Positions 17,628 through 25,853 of a stretch of 64,000 bases of DNA are shown in pieces. Location: contig NZ_BONY01000002.1 in NCBI RefSeq assembly GCF_016862955.1, forward strand, positions 1 through 64,000, read 5' to 3'. Position 1 is the stretch's first letter; the number at the start of each line of letters is the position of its first letter. The stretch comes from Rhizocola hellebori. Lineage in GTDB: Bacteria; Actinomycetota; Actinomycetes; Mycobacteriales; Micromonosporaceae. Under the pieces are notes generated by a model. The model ran no database searches and was not told the origin of the DNA. It was given only the letters and a program-made list of their open reading frames with translations. The translations under genes and the position numbers were made by a program.

Positions 17628-18849
17628 CCGGCCCGGGCTCTTCGACCAGCTGCAGGCTCGGGGTGCCGTGCGCGACGCGGTCAGCGACGAGGCGTGGCTG
17701 CAGGCGCTGCTCGACGCCGAGGCGGCGCTCGCGGCGGTGCAAGCCGATGAGGGCCTGATCCCCCAGGCCCACGCCACCGCGATCGCCCAGCTGTGCCACG
17801 CTGAGCAATTCGACATCAGCGACCTCGCCAACGCCGCCGCCGGAATGAGCGACCACGACGCGGATCCAGCAGGCTCGGGTGAGCCCGGCGCGGGCACAGG
17901 GGCGGCGGGGAAGCCGGCTGCCGACGCGGGGCCGCCGGGTAATCCGGTGCTGCCGTTGGTGCGGGCGCTGCGGGCGCGGCTGACCGAGGAGGTGGCCGCA
18001 TCTGTCCACTTTGGAGCGACGAGCCAGGATATCCTTGACACGGCGGGGATGCTGGTGGCCCATCGCGCCCTTGGCGCGCTTCTTGCCGACCTCGACTCGG
18101 CGGCCGAAGCGGCTGCCCGGCTGGCCCGCGAGCATCGTGCTACGCCTATGACGGGACGCACGCTGCTCCAGCTGGCCGAGCCGGTGACCTTCGGGATGAC
18201 CGCGGCGGGATGGCTGGTCGCGCTCGACGAGGCGGCCGCGTGGCTGCGGGAGGTGCGGCGCGCCCGGCTGGCCGTTCAGCTTGGCGGGCCGGTGGGCAGG
18301 CTGATCGGGTACCAAGGAAAATATGCTCAGAAATTGGGCCTGGCAACGCCTTTGCTCTCCTGGCACACCAACCGGCTGCGGGTCGCGGAGCTGGCGGCTG
18401 CGCTCGGCGGGGCGGCCGGGGTGGTCGGCAAGGTGGCGCGGGACATCACGCTGCTGGCCCAGTCGGAGGTGGCGGAGGTCAGCGAGGCGGCGCCCGGCGC
18501 ATCGTCGGCCATGGCGCACAAGCGAAATCCGATCGCCGCGATAATGGCTGTCTCCTGCGCGATGCAGGCGCCGGGGCTGGTGGCAACCCTGCTGGCCGCC
18601 ATGATCCAGGAGCACGGGCGGGCCGCGGGCGCTTGGCATGCCGAGTTTCGCGCCCAACGCGAGCTGCTGACCTCGACCGGGTCGGCGGCGGCGTGGCTGC
18701 GCGCCAGCCTCGACGGGCTGCGGGTCCACGACGACGCCATGGCCGCCAACCTGGCGCTGCTGGCGACCTCCGATGTCCAGACAGCGCACACCGCCACGGC
18801 CCTGGTGGACCGGGCGCTGCTGGCCCATGAGACCCGGGAGGGGCAATGA
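17602..18849 (+). CDS. pcaB: 3-carboxy-cis,cis-muconate cycloisomerase
   Basis: About 415 residues, starting at MRPPSSPSDRPGLF (17602), with a 26-base overlap of pcaG. Fumarase/aspartase superfamily: the signature GASSAMAHKRNP is near residue 300, and SVHFGATSQDILDT carries the conserved His/Thr region. It closes 3-carboxymuconate to 4-carboxymuconolactone. A Gly/Ala/Pro-rich stretch (about residues 90-115, starting ADPAGSGEPGAG) replaces conserved sequence and looks like a local insertion or expansion. Confidence 0.92.
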   Translation: MRPPSSPSDRPGLFDQLQARGAVRDAVSDEAWLQALLDAEAALAAVQADEGLIPQAHATAIAQLCHAEQFDISDLANAAAGMSDHDADPAGSGEPGAGTGAAGKPAADAGPPGNPVLPLVRALRARLTEEVAASVHFGATSQDILDTAGMLVAHRALGALLADLDSAAEAAARLAREHRATPMTGRTLLQLAEPVTFGMTAAGWLVALDEAAAWLREVRRARLAVQLGGPVGRLIGYQGKYAQKLGLATPLLSWHTNRLRVAELAAALGGAAGVVGKVARDITLLAQSEVAEVSEAAPGASSAMAHKRNPIAAIMAVSCAMQAPGLVATLLAAMIQEHGRAAGAWHAEFRAQRELLTSTGSAAAWLRASLDGLRVHDDAMAANLALLATSDVQTAHTATALVDRALLAHETREGQ

Positions 18850-19211
18850 CATCAGGCGAAAGCACCCGGCGGGCGGTGCTCGGCGATGGCTATGTGGACC
18901 GCGCCCAGGCCAACACGACCGAGTTCACCGCGCCGTTTCAGCAATGGGTGACCAGCAGCGCCTGGGAACAGGTGTGGTCGCGACCCGGGCTGGACCTGCG
19001 CACCCGAAGTTGCCTTACCCTTGCCTTGCTCACCGCGCTTCGCTGTGAGCACGAGCTGGCGATCCATATCGAAGCGGCGGTCCGGCTGGGGGTGACCCCG
19101 ACCGAGATCCAGGAGGTTCTGCTGCATGCGGCCGTCTACGCGGGCGCTCCGGCAGGCAACGCCGCCTTCGCCGTGGCGCAGCGCGTTCTGTCCGAGGTGG
19201 AGGGCTCATGA
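18846..19211 (+). CDS. pcaC: 4-carboxymuconolactone decarboxylase
   Basis: 121 residues, CMD family: RTRSCLTLALLTALRCEHELAIHIEAAVRLGVTP and the EVLLHAAVYAGAPAGNAAF end match PcaC. It decarboxylates 4-carboxymuconolactone to the 3-oxoadipate enol-lactone. In many actinomycetes it is fused to the enol-lactone hydrolase (PcaL); here it is a separate protein and no hydrolase follows. ATGA overlaps on both sides. Confidence 0.93.
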   Translation: MTSGESTRRAVLGDGYVDRAQANTTEFTAPFQQWVTSSAWEQVWSRPGLDLRTRSCLTLALLTALRCEHELAIHIEAAVRLGVTPTEIQEVLLHAAVYAGAPAGNAAFAVAQRVLSEVEGS

Positions 19212-20002
19212 CGCAGGGCGTGACCAGACCGAACGCCGATTTCGTCCAGTCGCTGGAACGTGGGCTGGCCGTGATCCGCGCGTTCGACGCCAAGCATCCC
19301 GAGCTGACCCTCAGCGAGGTCGCCGTCGCGACCGGAGTCACCCGGGCGGCCGCCCGCCGATTCCTGCTGACCCTGGCCGATCTGGGCTACGTGCGCAGCG
19401 ACGGTCGGCTGTTCTCGCTTACGGCACGGGTGCTCGATCTGGGCTACGCCTATCTTTCCAGCCTGTCGCTGCCCGAGGTCGCCGAGCCGCACCTGGAGGC
19501 GCTTGTCAGCGAGGTCAACGAGTCCTCGTCGGTGTCGGTGCTCGACCGCGGCGACGTAGTCTACGTCGCCCGGGTCCCCACCAGCCGCATCATGACGGTG
19601 GCGATCAGCGTCGGCACGCGCTTCCCCGCCTACGCCACATCCATGGGCCGGGTGCTGCTGGCGGGCCTGCCCGACGACGAGCTCGACGCGTACGTGGCCC
19701 AGGTGAAACTGGAACGGCTCACCTCCCGCACGGTCGGCTCCGCCGCGGCGCTGCGCGCCGAGCTTCTGCGCGTGCGCACCCAGGGCTGGTCGCTGGTCAA
19801 CCAGGAGCTTGAAGAAGGCCTGCGCGCGCTGGCCGCGCCGATCCGCGACAAGACCGGCAAAGTGGTTGCGGCCGTTAATGTTTCAGCCCACGCCAGCCGG
19901 GCCTCATTGGAGTCGATGCGCAAGGAGCTGTTGCCGCCCTTGCTCACCGCCGCCTCCCGCATCGAAGCCGACCTGCGCGCCGCCACCTTCCGCTCGCCCT
20001 AG
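19208..20002 (+). CDS. pcaR: IclR-family regulator of the pca/pob genes
   Basis: 264 residues. An N-terminal winged helix (about 14-75: LTLSEVAVATGVTRAAARRFLLTL) is followed by the IclR effector domain. The whole pattern (FVQSLERGLAVIRAF, YLSSLSLPEVAEPHLE, SVLDRGDVVYVARVP) is that of the PcaR/PobR/CatR group, which responds to protocatechuate-path intermediates. It ends the operon, so it probably controls itself, the pca genes, and the divergent transporter-pobA genes through the inverted repeats at 14828-14924. Confidence 0.9.
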   Translation: MTQGVTRPNADFVQSLERGLAVIRAFDAKHPELTLSEVAVATGVTRAAARRFLLTLADLGYVRSDGRLFSLTARVLDLGYAYLSSLSLPEVAEPHLEALVSEVNESSSVSVLDRGDVVYVARVPTSRIMTVAISVGTRFPAYATSMGRVLLAGLPDDELDAYVAQVKLERLTSRTVGSAAALRAELLRVRTQGWSLVNQELEEGLRALAAPIRDKTGKVVAAVNVSAHASRASLESMRKELLPPLLTAASRIEADLRAATFRSP

Positions 20003-20119
20003 CTCGAGCCGCGCCGCCACCTGCCGCTCGCCCACGCCGAACCGCGCCGCCACCTGCCGCTCGGCCGGGCCGAGCCGCGCCGCCACCTTGTGCCCGCCGT
20101 AGCCGATCCGCGCGCCGCC
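19970..20119. repeat. 33-bp tandem repeats derived from the 3' end of pcaR
   Basis: Three 33-base units follow one another: 20006-20038, 20039-20071 and 20072-20104, plus a partial unit to about 20119. All share GCCGCGCCGCCACCT. The last bases of pcaR (from about 19970) are a fourth, diverged copy containing CGCCGCCACCTTCCGCTCGC. The array seems to have grown out of the gene end. Confidence 0.75.
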
Positions 20120-20167
20120 TTCGCCGCTGTCTGCGCGGCCCGCCTTTGCCGCTTCCTGGGAGGCGGG

Positions 20168-20199
20168 CCGGGGCCGGCCGCCCGAGCGGCCGGCCCCGG
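20168..20199. terminator. Bidirectional hairpin terminator
   Basis: A perfect 14-bp GC-rich stem (CCGGGGCCGGCCGC / GCGGCCGGCCCCGG) with loop CCGA, between the converging pcaR and the GlsB-like gene. Confidence 0.8.
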
Positions 20200-20223
20200 A
20201 TTTCATGGGCGGGAAGCGATGCC

Positions 20224-20496
20224 TTACACGGGACTGCGGCCCGAGCGGATGCGGCTCACCAGGACGACGCCGACCGCCGCGAGGATGACCTGGAAGAGGA
20301 TTTCGATCCAGTCGATGCCGTCCGTCACCGCCACACCAACGGCTTGGGCGAGCGCGGTGCCGATCACGGCGGCGACGATGCCGACCACGATGGTGATCCA
20401 GATCGGCAGGCTCTGGCGGCCCGGAACGACCAGCCGGCCCAGCGCGCCGATGATGAGGCCGACGATTATCGCGGAGATGAGCCCGGCGACGGTCAT
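20224..20496 (-). CDS. GlsB/YeaQ/YmgE-family membrane protein
   Basis: 90 residues with three hydrophobic segments (MTVAGLISAIIVGLIIGALGR; LPIWITIVVGIVAAVIGTALA; IEILFQVILAAVGVVLV) and the Gly-rich pattern of the transglycosylase-associated protein family. These small membrane proteins are often stress-induced. Their biochemical role is not established. It stands alone. Confidence 0.85.
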   Translation of the reverse strand: MTVAGLISAIIVGLIIGALGRLVVPGRQSLPIWITIVVGIVAAVIGTALAQAVGVAVTDGIDWIEILFQVILAAVGVVLVSRIRSGRSPV

Positions 20497-20651
20497 GATT
20501 GAACTCCTTTGGCGTAGTACGGATCGGGGTTTGGTCCGCGGCAGTTGATGCCCAGCTCCCGGCAGCTCTCAAACAACCGCAGCTCAGCGTGGCGCGGGAG
20601 TGTCCGAATCGTTCAAGACGCCGGCCGCGCCCCAGCCCGATACTTGGCCCC

Positions 20652-21524
20652 ATGAACGATCCGTTTGCCGCCGCCGAGCGCTTCATCCGCGCCGAGGCCC
20701 GACTGCTGGAACAGCGCGCCTTCGCCACCTGCTTTCACCATGAGCCCGCCGACGGTGTGGTGGAGGCACTTCGTGGTTACCAGAACCGCGATGGCGGCTT
20801 CGGCCACGGCCTGGAGCCCGACAAACTCTGCCCGGCAAGCCTCCCCATCGACGTGGAGATCGCCTTGCAGACCCTGGCGATGGTCGGCACCCTGGACGCG
20901 CCGATGGTGGGGCGTGCTTGCGACTTCCTGGCCGCCACCGCCGCGCGGGCCGACGCCGGTGGCGCTGTCCCACTTGCCTTTCCGGTCATCGAGGGCTACC
21001 CGCGGGCCGAGCACTTCGCGGATTGGACCTACCGGCCCGATGTCTTCCCCACCGCGGGTCTGGCCGGTTTGCTTTACCAGCTCGGCTTTGCGCATCCGTG
21101 GCGGGACGAGGCGACGCGCTATTGCTGGTGGGCGCTGGAAAACCAGCCGCTCTCCGACGACGTCCACGCCTTGATGGAAATCCTGGTCTTTCTTGAACAT
21201 GTCCCCGACCGGGTTCGTGCCGACAAGCACGCCGGCGCGGTAATTGAGCACCTGACCGCCAGGCCGATGTTCCACCTCGATCCCCAGCCGTCGGTCTACG
21301 GCCTATCGCCGCTGCACGTCGCGCCCGTCGCCGACTCGCGATGGCGATCGATGTTCAGCCAGGCTCGCCTCGACGCGCACCTCGACCATCTGCTCGAAAT
21401 CCAGCAACCCGACGGGGGCTGGCCCATCACCTGGGCACCGCCCAGCGCGGCGGCAGCCCTGCGGTGGCGGGGAATCGTCACGCTCAAGGCGATCCTGACC
21501 CTGCGCTCGTACCGGCGGCTATAG
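20652..21524 (+). CDS. Conserved protein with terpene-cyclase/prenyltransferase-like alpha-toroid
   Basis: 290 residues, starting at MNDPFAAAERFIRAEARLLEQ. QW-like motifs QNRDGGFGHGLEP (about 45) and IQQPDGGWPITW (about 258) mark an alpha/alpha-toroid fold as in squalene cyclases and prenyltransferases. It is far too short for a terpene cyclase, and I see no DxDD catalytic motif. Homologous actinomycete proteins are uncharacterised. Single gene. Confidence 0.75.
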   Translation: MNDPFAAAERFIRAEARLLEQRAFATCFHHEPADGVVEALRGYQNRDGGFGHGLEPDKLCPASLPIDVEIALQTLAMVGTLDAPMVGRACDFLAATAARADAGGAVPLAFPVIEGYPRAEHFADWTYRPDVFPTAGLAGLLYQLGFAHPWRDEATRYCWWALENQPLSDDVHALMEILVFLEHVPDRVRADKHAGAVIEHLTARPMFHLDPQPSVYGLSPLHVAPVADSRWRSMFSQARLDAHLDHLLEIQQPDGGWPITWAPPSAAAALRWRGIVTLKAILTLRSYRRL

Positions 21525-21573
21525 CTCCGATCGGCTGTCGCGCGCCCAACGCGCGCTGTGATATGCACTTGTC

Positions 21574-22005
21574 GTGACCGACAGCAGCCCATCGCCTTTC
21601 ACCTGCAACACGCAAACCCGGGCCGGGGTAACCCTCCTGCGCCTGGCCGGCGAGCTCGATCTGGCTGCGGAGTCAACCATGAACAACGCCGTCGCCGCGG
21701 TGGTCGCGGCCCGGCCCACAGCGATCATCGTGGATCTCACTGAGCTGGGTTTCCTCGACTCCACGGGGGTCCGCTGCCTGATCGTGGCCAAACGAGACGC
21801 GGAAAAGGCCGGGATCGGCCTGACCGTGCGAGGGGCAAAGGGAATCGTCGAGCAGGTCCTCACCATCACCGGCATCCTGCCCGCCTTCGGCGAAGCGGGG
21901 CCCGCTTCGCCACAAGGGCAACCCACCCTCAACGCCGCATCCGGCGGATTCCTCGCCCGTCTAGGCCGCCGCGCCGGATGGCCCCGCCGCAACCCCAGCC
22001 CCTAG
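21574..22005 (+). CDS. STAS-domain anti-sigma-factor antagonist
   Basis: 143 residues from a GTG start. The STAS domain spans about 15-105 with the phosphorylation-site motif LGFLDSTGVR and the usual LAGELDLAAEST strand. Such proteins release a sigma factor by binding its anti-sigma partner, controlled by serine phosphorylation. The 35-residue tail is low-complexity and Arg/Pro-rich. No anti-sigma or sigma gene is nearby, so it is an orphan. Confidence 0.88.
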   Translation: MTDSSPSPFTCNTQTRAGVTLLRLAGELDLAAESTMNNAVAAVVAARPTAIIVDLTELGFLDSTGVRCLIVAKRDAEKAGIGLTVRGAKGIVEQVLTITGILPAFGEAGPASPQGQPTLNAASGGFLARLGRRAGWPRRNPSP

Positions 22006-22078
22006 CACCCACCCTCCCCACTCCCGCGCGCCCGCCCCCTTCCGCGCCCGCTCACTCGGGAGGGGTGTGCTGTGCGCG

Positions 22079-22166
22079 CACCTTTGCTCTGCACCCATAG
22101 GCGCAACTTCATGGTCAATGCGGGTTGTCAAGGTCAATGTGCGTCTATGGGTGCAGAGCAAAGGTG
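22079..22166. repeat. Long inverted repeat (27-bp arms)
   Basis: Arm 22079-22105 (opens CACCTTTGCTCTGCACCC) pairs with 22140-22166 (ends GGGTGCAGAGCAAAGGTG) with one mismatch. The 34-base loop contains GGTCAATG twice. Its arms could form a strong cruciform or RNA hairpin. It lies downstream of the STAS gene but is too large for a plain terminator. A MITE-like or structural element is possible. Confidence 0.7.
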
Positions 22167-22199
22167 GCTGGCAACAACACCCCACCTGGTCCTTCCACA

Positions 22200-22245
22200 G
22201 CACCTACATCTCTGCGTTAGGAAAGTGAGGCAGAGATGTAGGTGC
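22200..22245. repeat. Second inverted repeat (16-bp arms)
   Basis: GCACCTACATCTCTGC (22200-22215) and GCAGAGATGTAGGTGC (22230-22245), a perfect 16-bp stem with a 14-base loop. It sits 33 bases after the 27-bp repeat, in the 514-base gene-free stretch 22006-22519. Confidence 0.75.
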
Positions 22246-22390
22246 CGTAGACCTCCTGCCGCCGCCGACTCTCGCTGACCGCTGCGCTGCCCCGCCGCCC
22301 ACCCCTTTCCGGGGCTTGGGGATGATCTAGCGGTTGCGGGTCGGCGGCGGAGCCGCCGGGGGTGACCATGCACGGAGGTGGCGTTGCCGC

Positions 22391-22436
22391 ACGGGAGTTA
22401 CGGCGCGCAACCACGCACGGGCCGGCGCAAAGGAAA
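22391..22436. repeat. Dispersed intergenic repeat, copy 2
   Basis: Partner of bases 1-46, sharing ACGGGAGTT, GGCGCGCAACCAC and CCGGCGC blocks in the same order. It lies about 80 bases before the NlpC/P60 ribosome site. Confidence 0.55.
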
Positions 22437-22519
22437 GCGTGTGACGTGGCGCATTCCATCTGTATGACTGGGTTGTCGCATCTTGGCGTCAGATCCCGGC
22501 TACAGAAAGGGAGAACGCC

Positions 22520-23419
22520 ATGTTACTTCTGCGCCGCATCGGCGTCGTGGCAGTCTCGGCCGTCCTGGGTGTTGCATTGGCGGGCCCGGCCGCCCATGCG
22601 GACTGGACCTTCTATCGCACCGATCCTCATCTCATCGCCTGCTGGGAGAAGGTTAATGCCTACGGCGGCGTCTATCAGGTGAGCAACGGGCTGCTCAACG
22701 GCACGGGCGGCTGGCACTCGGCGCGTGTGCTGGTCAACCGGCCATGGGTCGGCATCACCGCCGACCAGACCTATGTCGCTGCGCCAGGCGAGTGGAAGAT
22801 CGGAGCGATCGCCAACGTCGCCATCGTGCCGGGCGACGAGTACCTGGTGGACCTCGACGGCGCCCGCGCCGTGGGTATCCCCGCCCACGGCATTCCGTTC
22901 TACATGAACCATTGCCAGGTTAGCGAATCGCCGTTGCAGAATATCCGCGAGGCGATCAGCTTCGGACTGGCCCAGCTCGACTCCGTCTACACCGGAGGCT
23001 GCGCAGATCCGTGGCGCTTCGGGGTGATCCCGCAACAGAACATGTGGCACAACGGTTCGTGCCTGAACCAGAACAACTACTTCCAGCCGGCCGGGGTGAA
23101 GGGCTTCGACTGCTCTGGCCTGATCTTCAAGATGTTCGAGTATGCCGGGGTGTGGTTCCCATGGGCCAGTTCCACGGACATGAAGAACGCCCTGCCACGC
23201 ATCGACAAGTCTCAGCTCCAGGTCGGCGACCTGCTGATCAAGTATGGGCACGTGGCGATGTACCTGGGCGACGGCAACGGCGACGGCATCCCCTCGATGC
23301 TTGAGGCCAGGCCGCGATGGGGCAACCCGGACGGCAGCATGACCGGCGTGATGATCAGCGATGCTCGGGAGTACATCGGCTCTGGCGAGTTCACGGCCCA
23401 TCGCGTCACCTGGGCCTGA
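22520..23419 (+). CDS. Secreted NlpC/P60-family peptidoglycan hydrolase
   Basis: 299 residues. A signal peptide (RRIGVVAVSAVLGVALAGPAAHA, cleaved near residue 27) follows a good GGGAG ribosome site. The N-terminal part (about 28-150) is not recognised. The C-terminal NlpC/P60 domain has the catalytic Cys in FDCSGLIFK (residue 198) and His in YGHVAMYLGDG (residue 244). These enzymes cut D-Glu-containing peptide bonds in cell-wall peptide stems outside the cell. The insert between the Cys and His blocks is usual for the family. Single gene ending in a hairpin. Confidence 0.85.
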   Translation: MLLLRRIGVVAVSAVLGVALAGPAAHADWTFYRTDPHLIACWEKVNAYGGVYQVSNGLLNGTGGWHSARVLVNRPWVGITADQTYVAAPGEWKIGAIANVAIVPGDEYLVDLDGARAVGIPAHGIPFYMNHCQVSESPLQNIREAISFGLAQLDSVYTGGCADPWRFGVIPQQNMWHNGSCLNQNNYFQPAGVKGFDCSGLIFKMFEYAGVWFPWASSTDMKNALPRIDKSQLQVGDLLIKYGHVAMYLGDGNGDGIPSMLEARPRWGNPDGSMTGVMISDAREYIGSGEFTAHRVTWA

Positions 23420-23432
23420 CCCAGCGAAGCGG

Positions 23433-23467
23433 GCCGGCGGGTCAAACGCACATCTTGACCCGCCGGC
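23433..23467. terminator. Bidirectional hairpin terminator
   Basis: GCCGGCGGGTCAA / TTGACCCGCCGGC, a perfect 13-bp stem with a 9-base loop, between the converging NlpC/P60 and cellulase genes. Confidence 0.85.
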
Positions 23468-23473
23468 TTTCGG

Positions 23474-25552
23474 TCAGCTGGTGGAGCCGGTGATGGTGCT
23501 ACCCGAGTCGGTGACGAAGTACGTCACGCGGGTGCCGCTCCAGAAGTGGAACGTCAGAGTGACGCGCACCCCGTTGTTGACCTCGTTGAAGAACTCCTGC
23601 TTGAGCGCGATGTTGTTGCTGCTGTAGTTGGGAGCGAAGGTGAAGTCGAACTCCTTGAACGACGTCCAGTTCTGCGGGCCGGCGTTGGTGCCGTCGGCGT
23701 ACTTGGCCTCCATGGTGGCCAGCTGATCGCCGCGGAAGGTGGTCGGGATGGTGAACGAACCGGAGCTGCCGCTGGCGTTCTGCAACACCGGCGGATCATA
23801 GGTGACGATATTGATGCGCCACGGGACGCCTTGGGAGAACCGCACATTGACCGTGGCGTTGACCCCGTAGGCTCGGCTGCCGCTGAGCCGGGTGAGGGCG
23901 GCGGCGGTGAAGGTGAGCTGGCTGCCGGAGATGGTGTAGTCGGTTCCGGCCACCAGGTCGGTGGTGCCCTGCCGGACGCCCAGGAACGTGGTGCCGTTGA
24001 GGTTCAGCGTCACCGTCTTGGCGGTGATGGCGGAGGCGCGGGCGTTGAAGATCTGGTCGCTGGAGGCGGTGCCGGAACGGGTGGTCCAGCTCGACTTGAT
24101 CTGCCCGATGAGTTCCGGATCGCTCCACTGCAGCGAGGTGCGGCCGAAGTGCTGGCCGTTGTCCCACAGCATGGTGGTCAGCCGCTTGGTACGGGCGTAG
24201 AAACCCAGGTATTCGAAGAACTTGAGCTTCTCCCCCTGCTCGATGGTGCCCACCTGACGATCGAAGCCCAGCAGCCCGTACTCACCGATGATGACCGGGA
24301 TGTTGCGGGACACGAACGCGTTGGCCACCCGATCGAACTGGCTGACCAGATCCTGCTGCACCTCCGCATTGAAGGTGGTAAAACCGGCGATGTTCACGCT
24401 GAACGGCCAGAAGCCGTAGAAGTGAACCGTGGCAATGAGATTCGGGTCGTTGAGCGCGGTGAAGGTGGAGACCAGCTCGTCGACGCGGGGCTGATCGGCC
24501 GAGGTGTGCAGCGTGGGCAGCACGAGCAGGCGGGTGGCGTTGTTGCCGCCGGACTGGCGCACGATGCGCTGGAACGAGGTGTTGAGTTCGTTGAGCAGCA
24601 TGGCATTCTGGGCATCGCCGGAGCTGCCGGTGAACTGCGGCTCGTTGATGCTCTCGAAGATCAGCTTCGCCGAGGACGCCTGGAACCTGCTGGCCAGCTG
24701 GGTCCAGATCGCGTTGTAGCGGGCCAGTACGTTGTTGTGGTCACCGGGCATGTTGGCCACCCACTGCCACGAATCGTGATGAATGTTGATCATCACGTAG
24801 AGGTCGGCGGCCAAGGCCCAGTCGACCACCTCCTTGACCCGAGTCAGGTAGGCGGCGTCGAGGGTGTACGCCGGACCGGCCGACTGGTGCTGGCCCCAGG
24901 TCACCGGAATCCGGATGCTCTTGAAGCCCTGGGCTTTCACGCCGTTGATGAGGGCCTGGGTGACCCGCGGGTTGCCCCACGAGGTCTCGTCGGCGCCGGT
25001 GGCGTCGAAGGAGTTGCCCAGATTCCAGCCTGGTTGCATGGCGGCCACGACGGCCATCGCGTTTCCCGGCGGCGGCTGCGTGCCGGCCACCTCGAACTCC
25101 AGGAAGTCGACGTTGGCCAGGCCGTTGGCGGTGGTCGGGCTCAACCGGATGGTGTTGTTGCCCGCGTTCGCCGACACCGTAAGGGTTTTGGTGACCCAGG
25201 TCGTCCACGCGCCGGTTCCCTCGAACTGTACGGTTTGGACGGTGGCGCCGTTGACGATGAGGCTCGCCGGCCGGCTGGTGGTGGTGCCGTTGGCGAAGCG
25301 CACTCCCAACGTCGCCGTGCCCGCCGCCGAGGCGCTCGCGGTGAACTGCACAGCCGCGCCAACAGCGTTGTTGCCGTTGCAGAATCCGCTGCCGGAGAAG
25401 CCGGCATGGTTGGAGTCGATGGTGCCGGTGCATGTCGCGGGCGAAGTCTCGGCCTCATAGCGGGTGGGCGCACCGAACGCGGCCGCGCCGTGGAACGCCA
25501 CGATCGCACTGGCCAGCACGCCGACAGAGGTGATGAAGCTTCTCAGTTTCAT
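23474..25552 (-). CDS. Secreted GH5 endoglucanase with carbohydrate-binding modules
   Basis: About 692 residues, starting at MKLRSFITSVG (25552) behind AAGGAG. Signal peptide to about 27; a CBM35/CBM6-type domain at about 30-155 (TRYEAETSPATC start); a GH5 domain at about 165-490 with the acid/base Glu in SINEPQF (about 302) and the nucleophile Glu in IIGEYG (about 423), plus HHDSW and HFYGFW; then a CBM_X2 (Ig-like) domain and a further C-terminal beta domain. It cuts beta-1,4-glucan outside the cell. The CebR-like box upstream suggests induction by cello-oligosaccharides. Confidence 0.92.
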   Translation of the reverse strand: MKLRSFITSVGVLASAIVAFHGAAAFGAPTRYEAETSPATCTGTIDSNHAGFSGSGFCNGNNAVGAAVQFTASASAAGTATLGVRFANGTTTSRPASLIVNGATVQTVQFEGTGAWTTWVTKTLTVSANAGNNTIRLSPTTANGLANVDFLEFEVAGTQPPPGNAMAVVAAMQPGWNLGNSFDATGADETSWGNPRVTQALINGVKAQGFKSIRIPVTWGQHQSAGPAYTLDAAYLTRVKEVVDWALAADLYVMINIHHDSWQWVANMPGDHNNVLARYNAIWTQLASRFQASSAKLIFESINEPQFTGSSGDAQNAMLLNELNTSFQRIVRQSGGNNATRLLVLPTLHTSADQPRVDELVSTFTALNDPNLIATVHFYGFWPFSVNIAGFTTFNAEVQQDLVSQFDRVANAFVSRNIPVIIGEYGLLGFDRQVGTIEQGEKLKFFEYLGFYARTKRLTTMLWDNGQHFGRTSLQWSDPELIGQIKSSWTTRSGTASSDQIFNARASAITAKTVTLNLNGTTFLGVRQGTTDLVAGTDYTISGSQLTFTAAALTRLSGSRAYGVNATVNVRFSQGVPWRINIVTYDPPVLQNASGSSGSFTIPTTFRGDQLATMEAKYADGTNAGPQNWTSFKEFDFTFAPNYSSNNIALKQEFFNEVNNGVRVTLTFHFWSGTRVTYFVTDSGSTITGSTS

Positions 25553-25712
25553 CGAATATTTCTCCTTTGTACCGGTCGGGTGAGCGGTCCCGGCCACCCG
25601 GAGCCGACAGCACGGTGACCCTCCGACGCGACGGCGACGGGCGCGGGCGCTGCCAACCACAAGCGACCGGCGAGTTCACTCACCGGCGACTTTGGATATT
25701 GACAGGAGCACA

Positions 25713-25726
25713 TGGAAGCGCTCCCA
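25713..25726. promoter_or_regulatory. CebR-like operator (cellulose-utilisation box)
   Basis: TGGAAGCGCTCCCA differs by one base from the streptomycete CebR consensus TGGGAGCGCTCCCA. It lies in the 301-base divergent stretch 25553-25853, 160 bases before the cellulase start and 128 bases before the start of the secreted protein on the other side. The rest of that stretch holds only the two ribosome sites. Confidence 0.75.
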
Positions 25727-25853
25727 ACGCCCGGATGGCAAGCGTATCACAAGTGACTTAGTGGGCTATCTCGATTGGGGCAGTGCCGCTGATCTGTCCC
25801 CGCGTCCCGGGCCAGAACACAATCTGCGTCCAAAGTCTATGGAGGGAGAACCT

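Noticed and set aside
20006-20119. Possible CRISPR array
   Set aside because: The units follow one another without unique spacers, so it is a plain tandem repeat; no cas genes are present.
20652-21524. Terpene cyclase
   Set aside because: QW-like motifs are present but the protein is less than half the length and no acidic catalytic motif is seen.
22246-22519. Possible cyclic-di-AMP (ydaO) riboswitch before the NlpC/P60 gene
   Set aside because: NlpC/P60 genes are often under this switch, but I could not find its conserved core in the leader. A covariance-model search would decide.
23546-25618. 690-residue open frame opposite the cellulase
   Set aside because: Antisense to a clear GH5 gene with catalytic residues; Val/Gly/Glu-rich with no family likeness.
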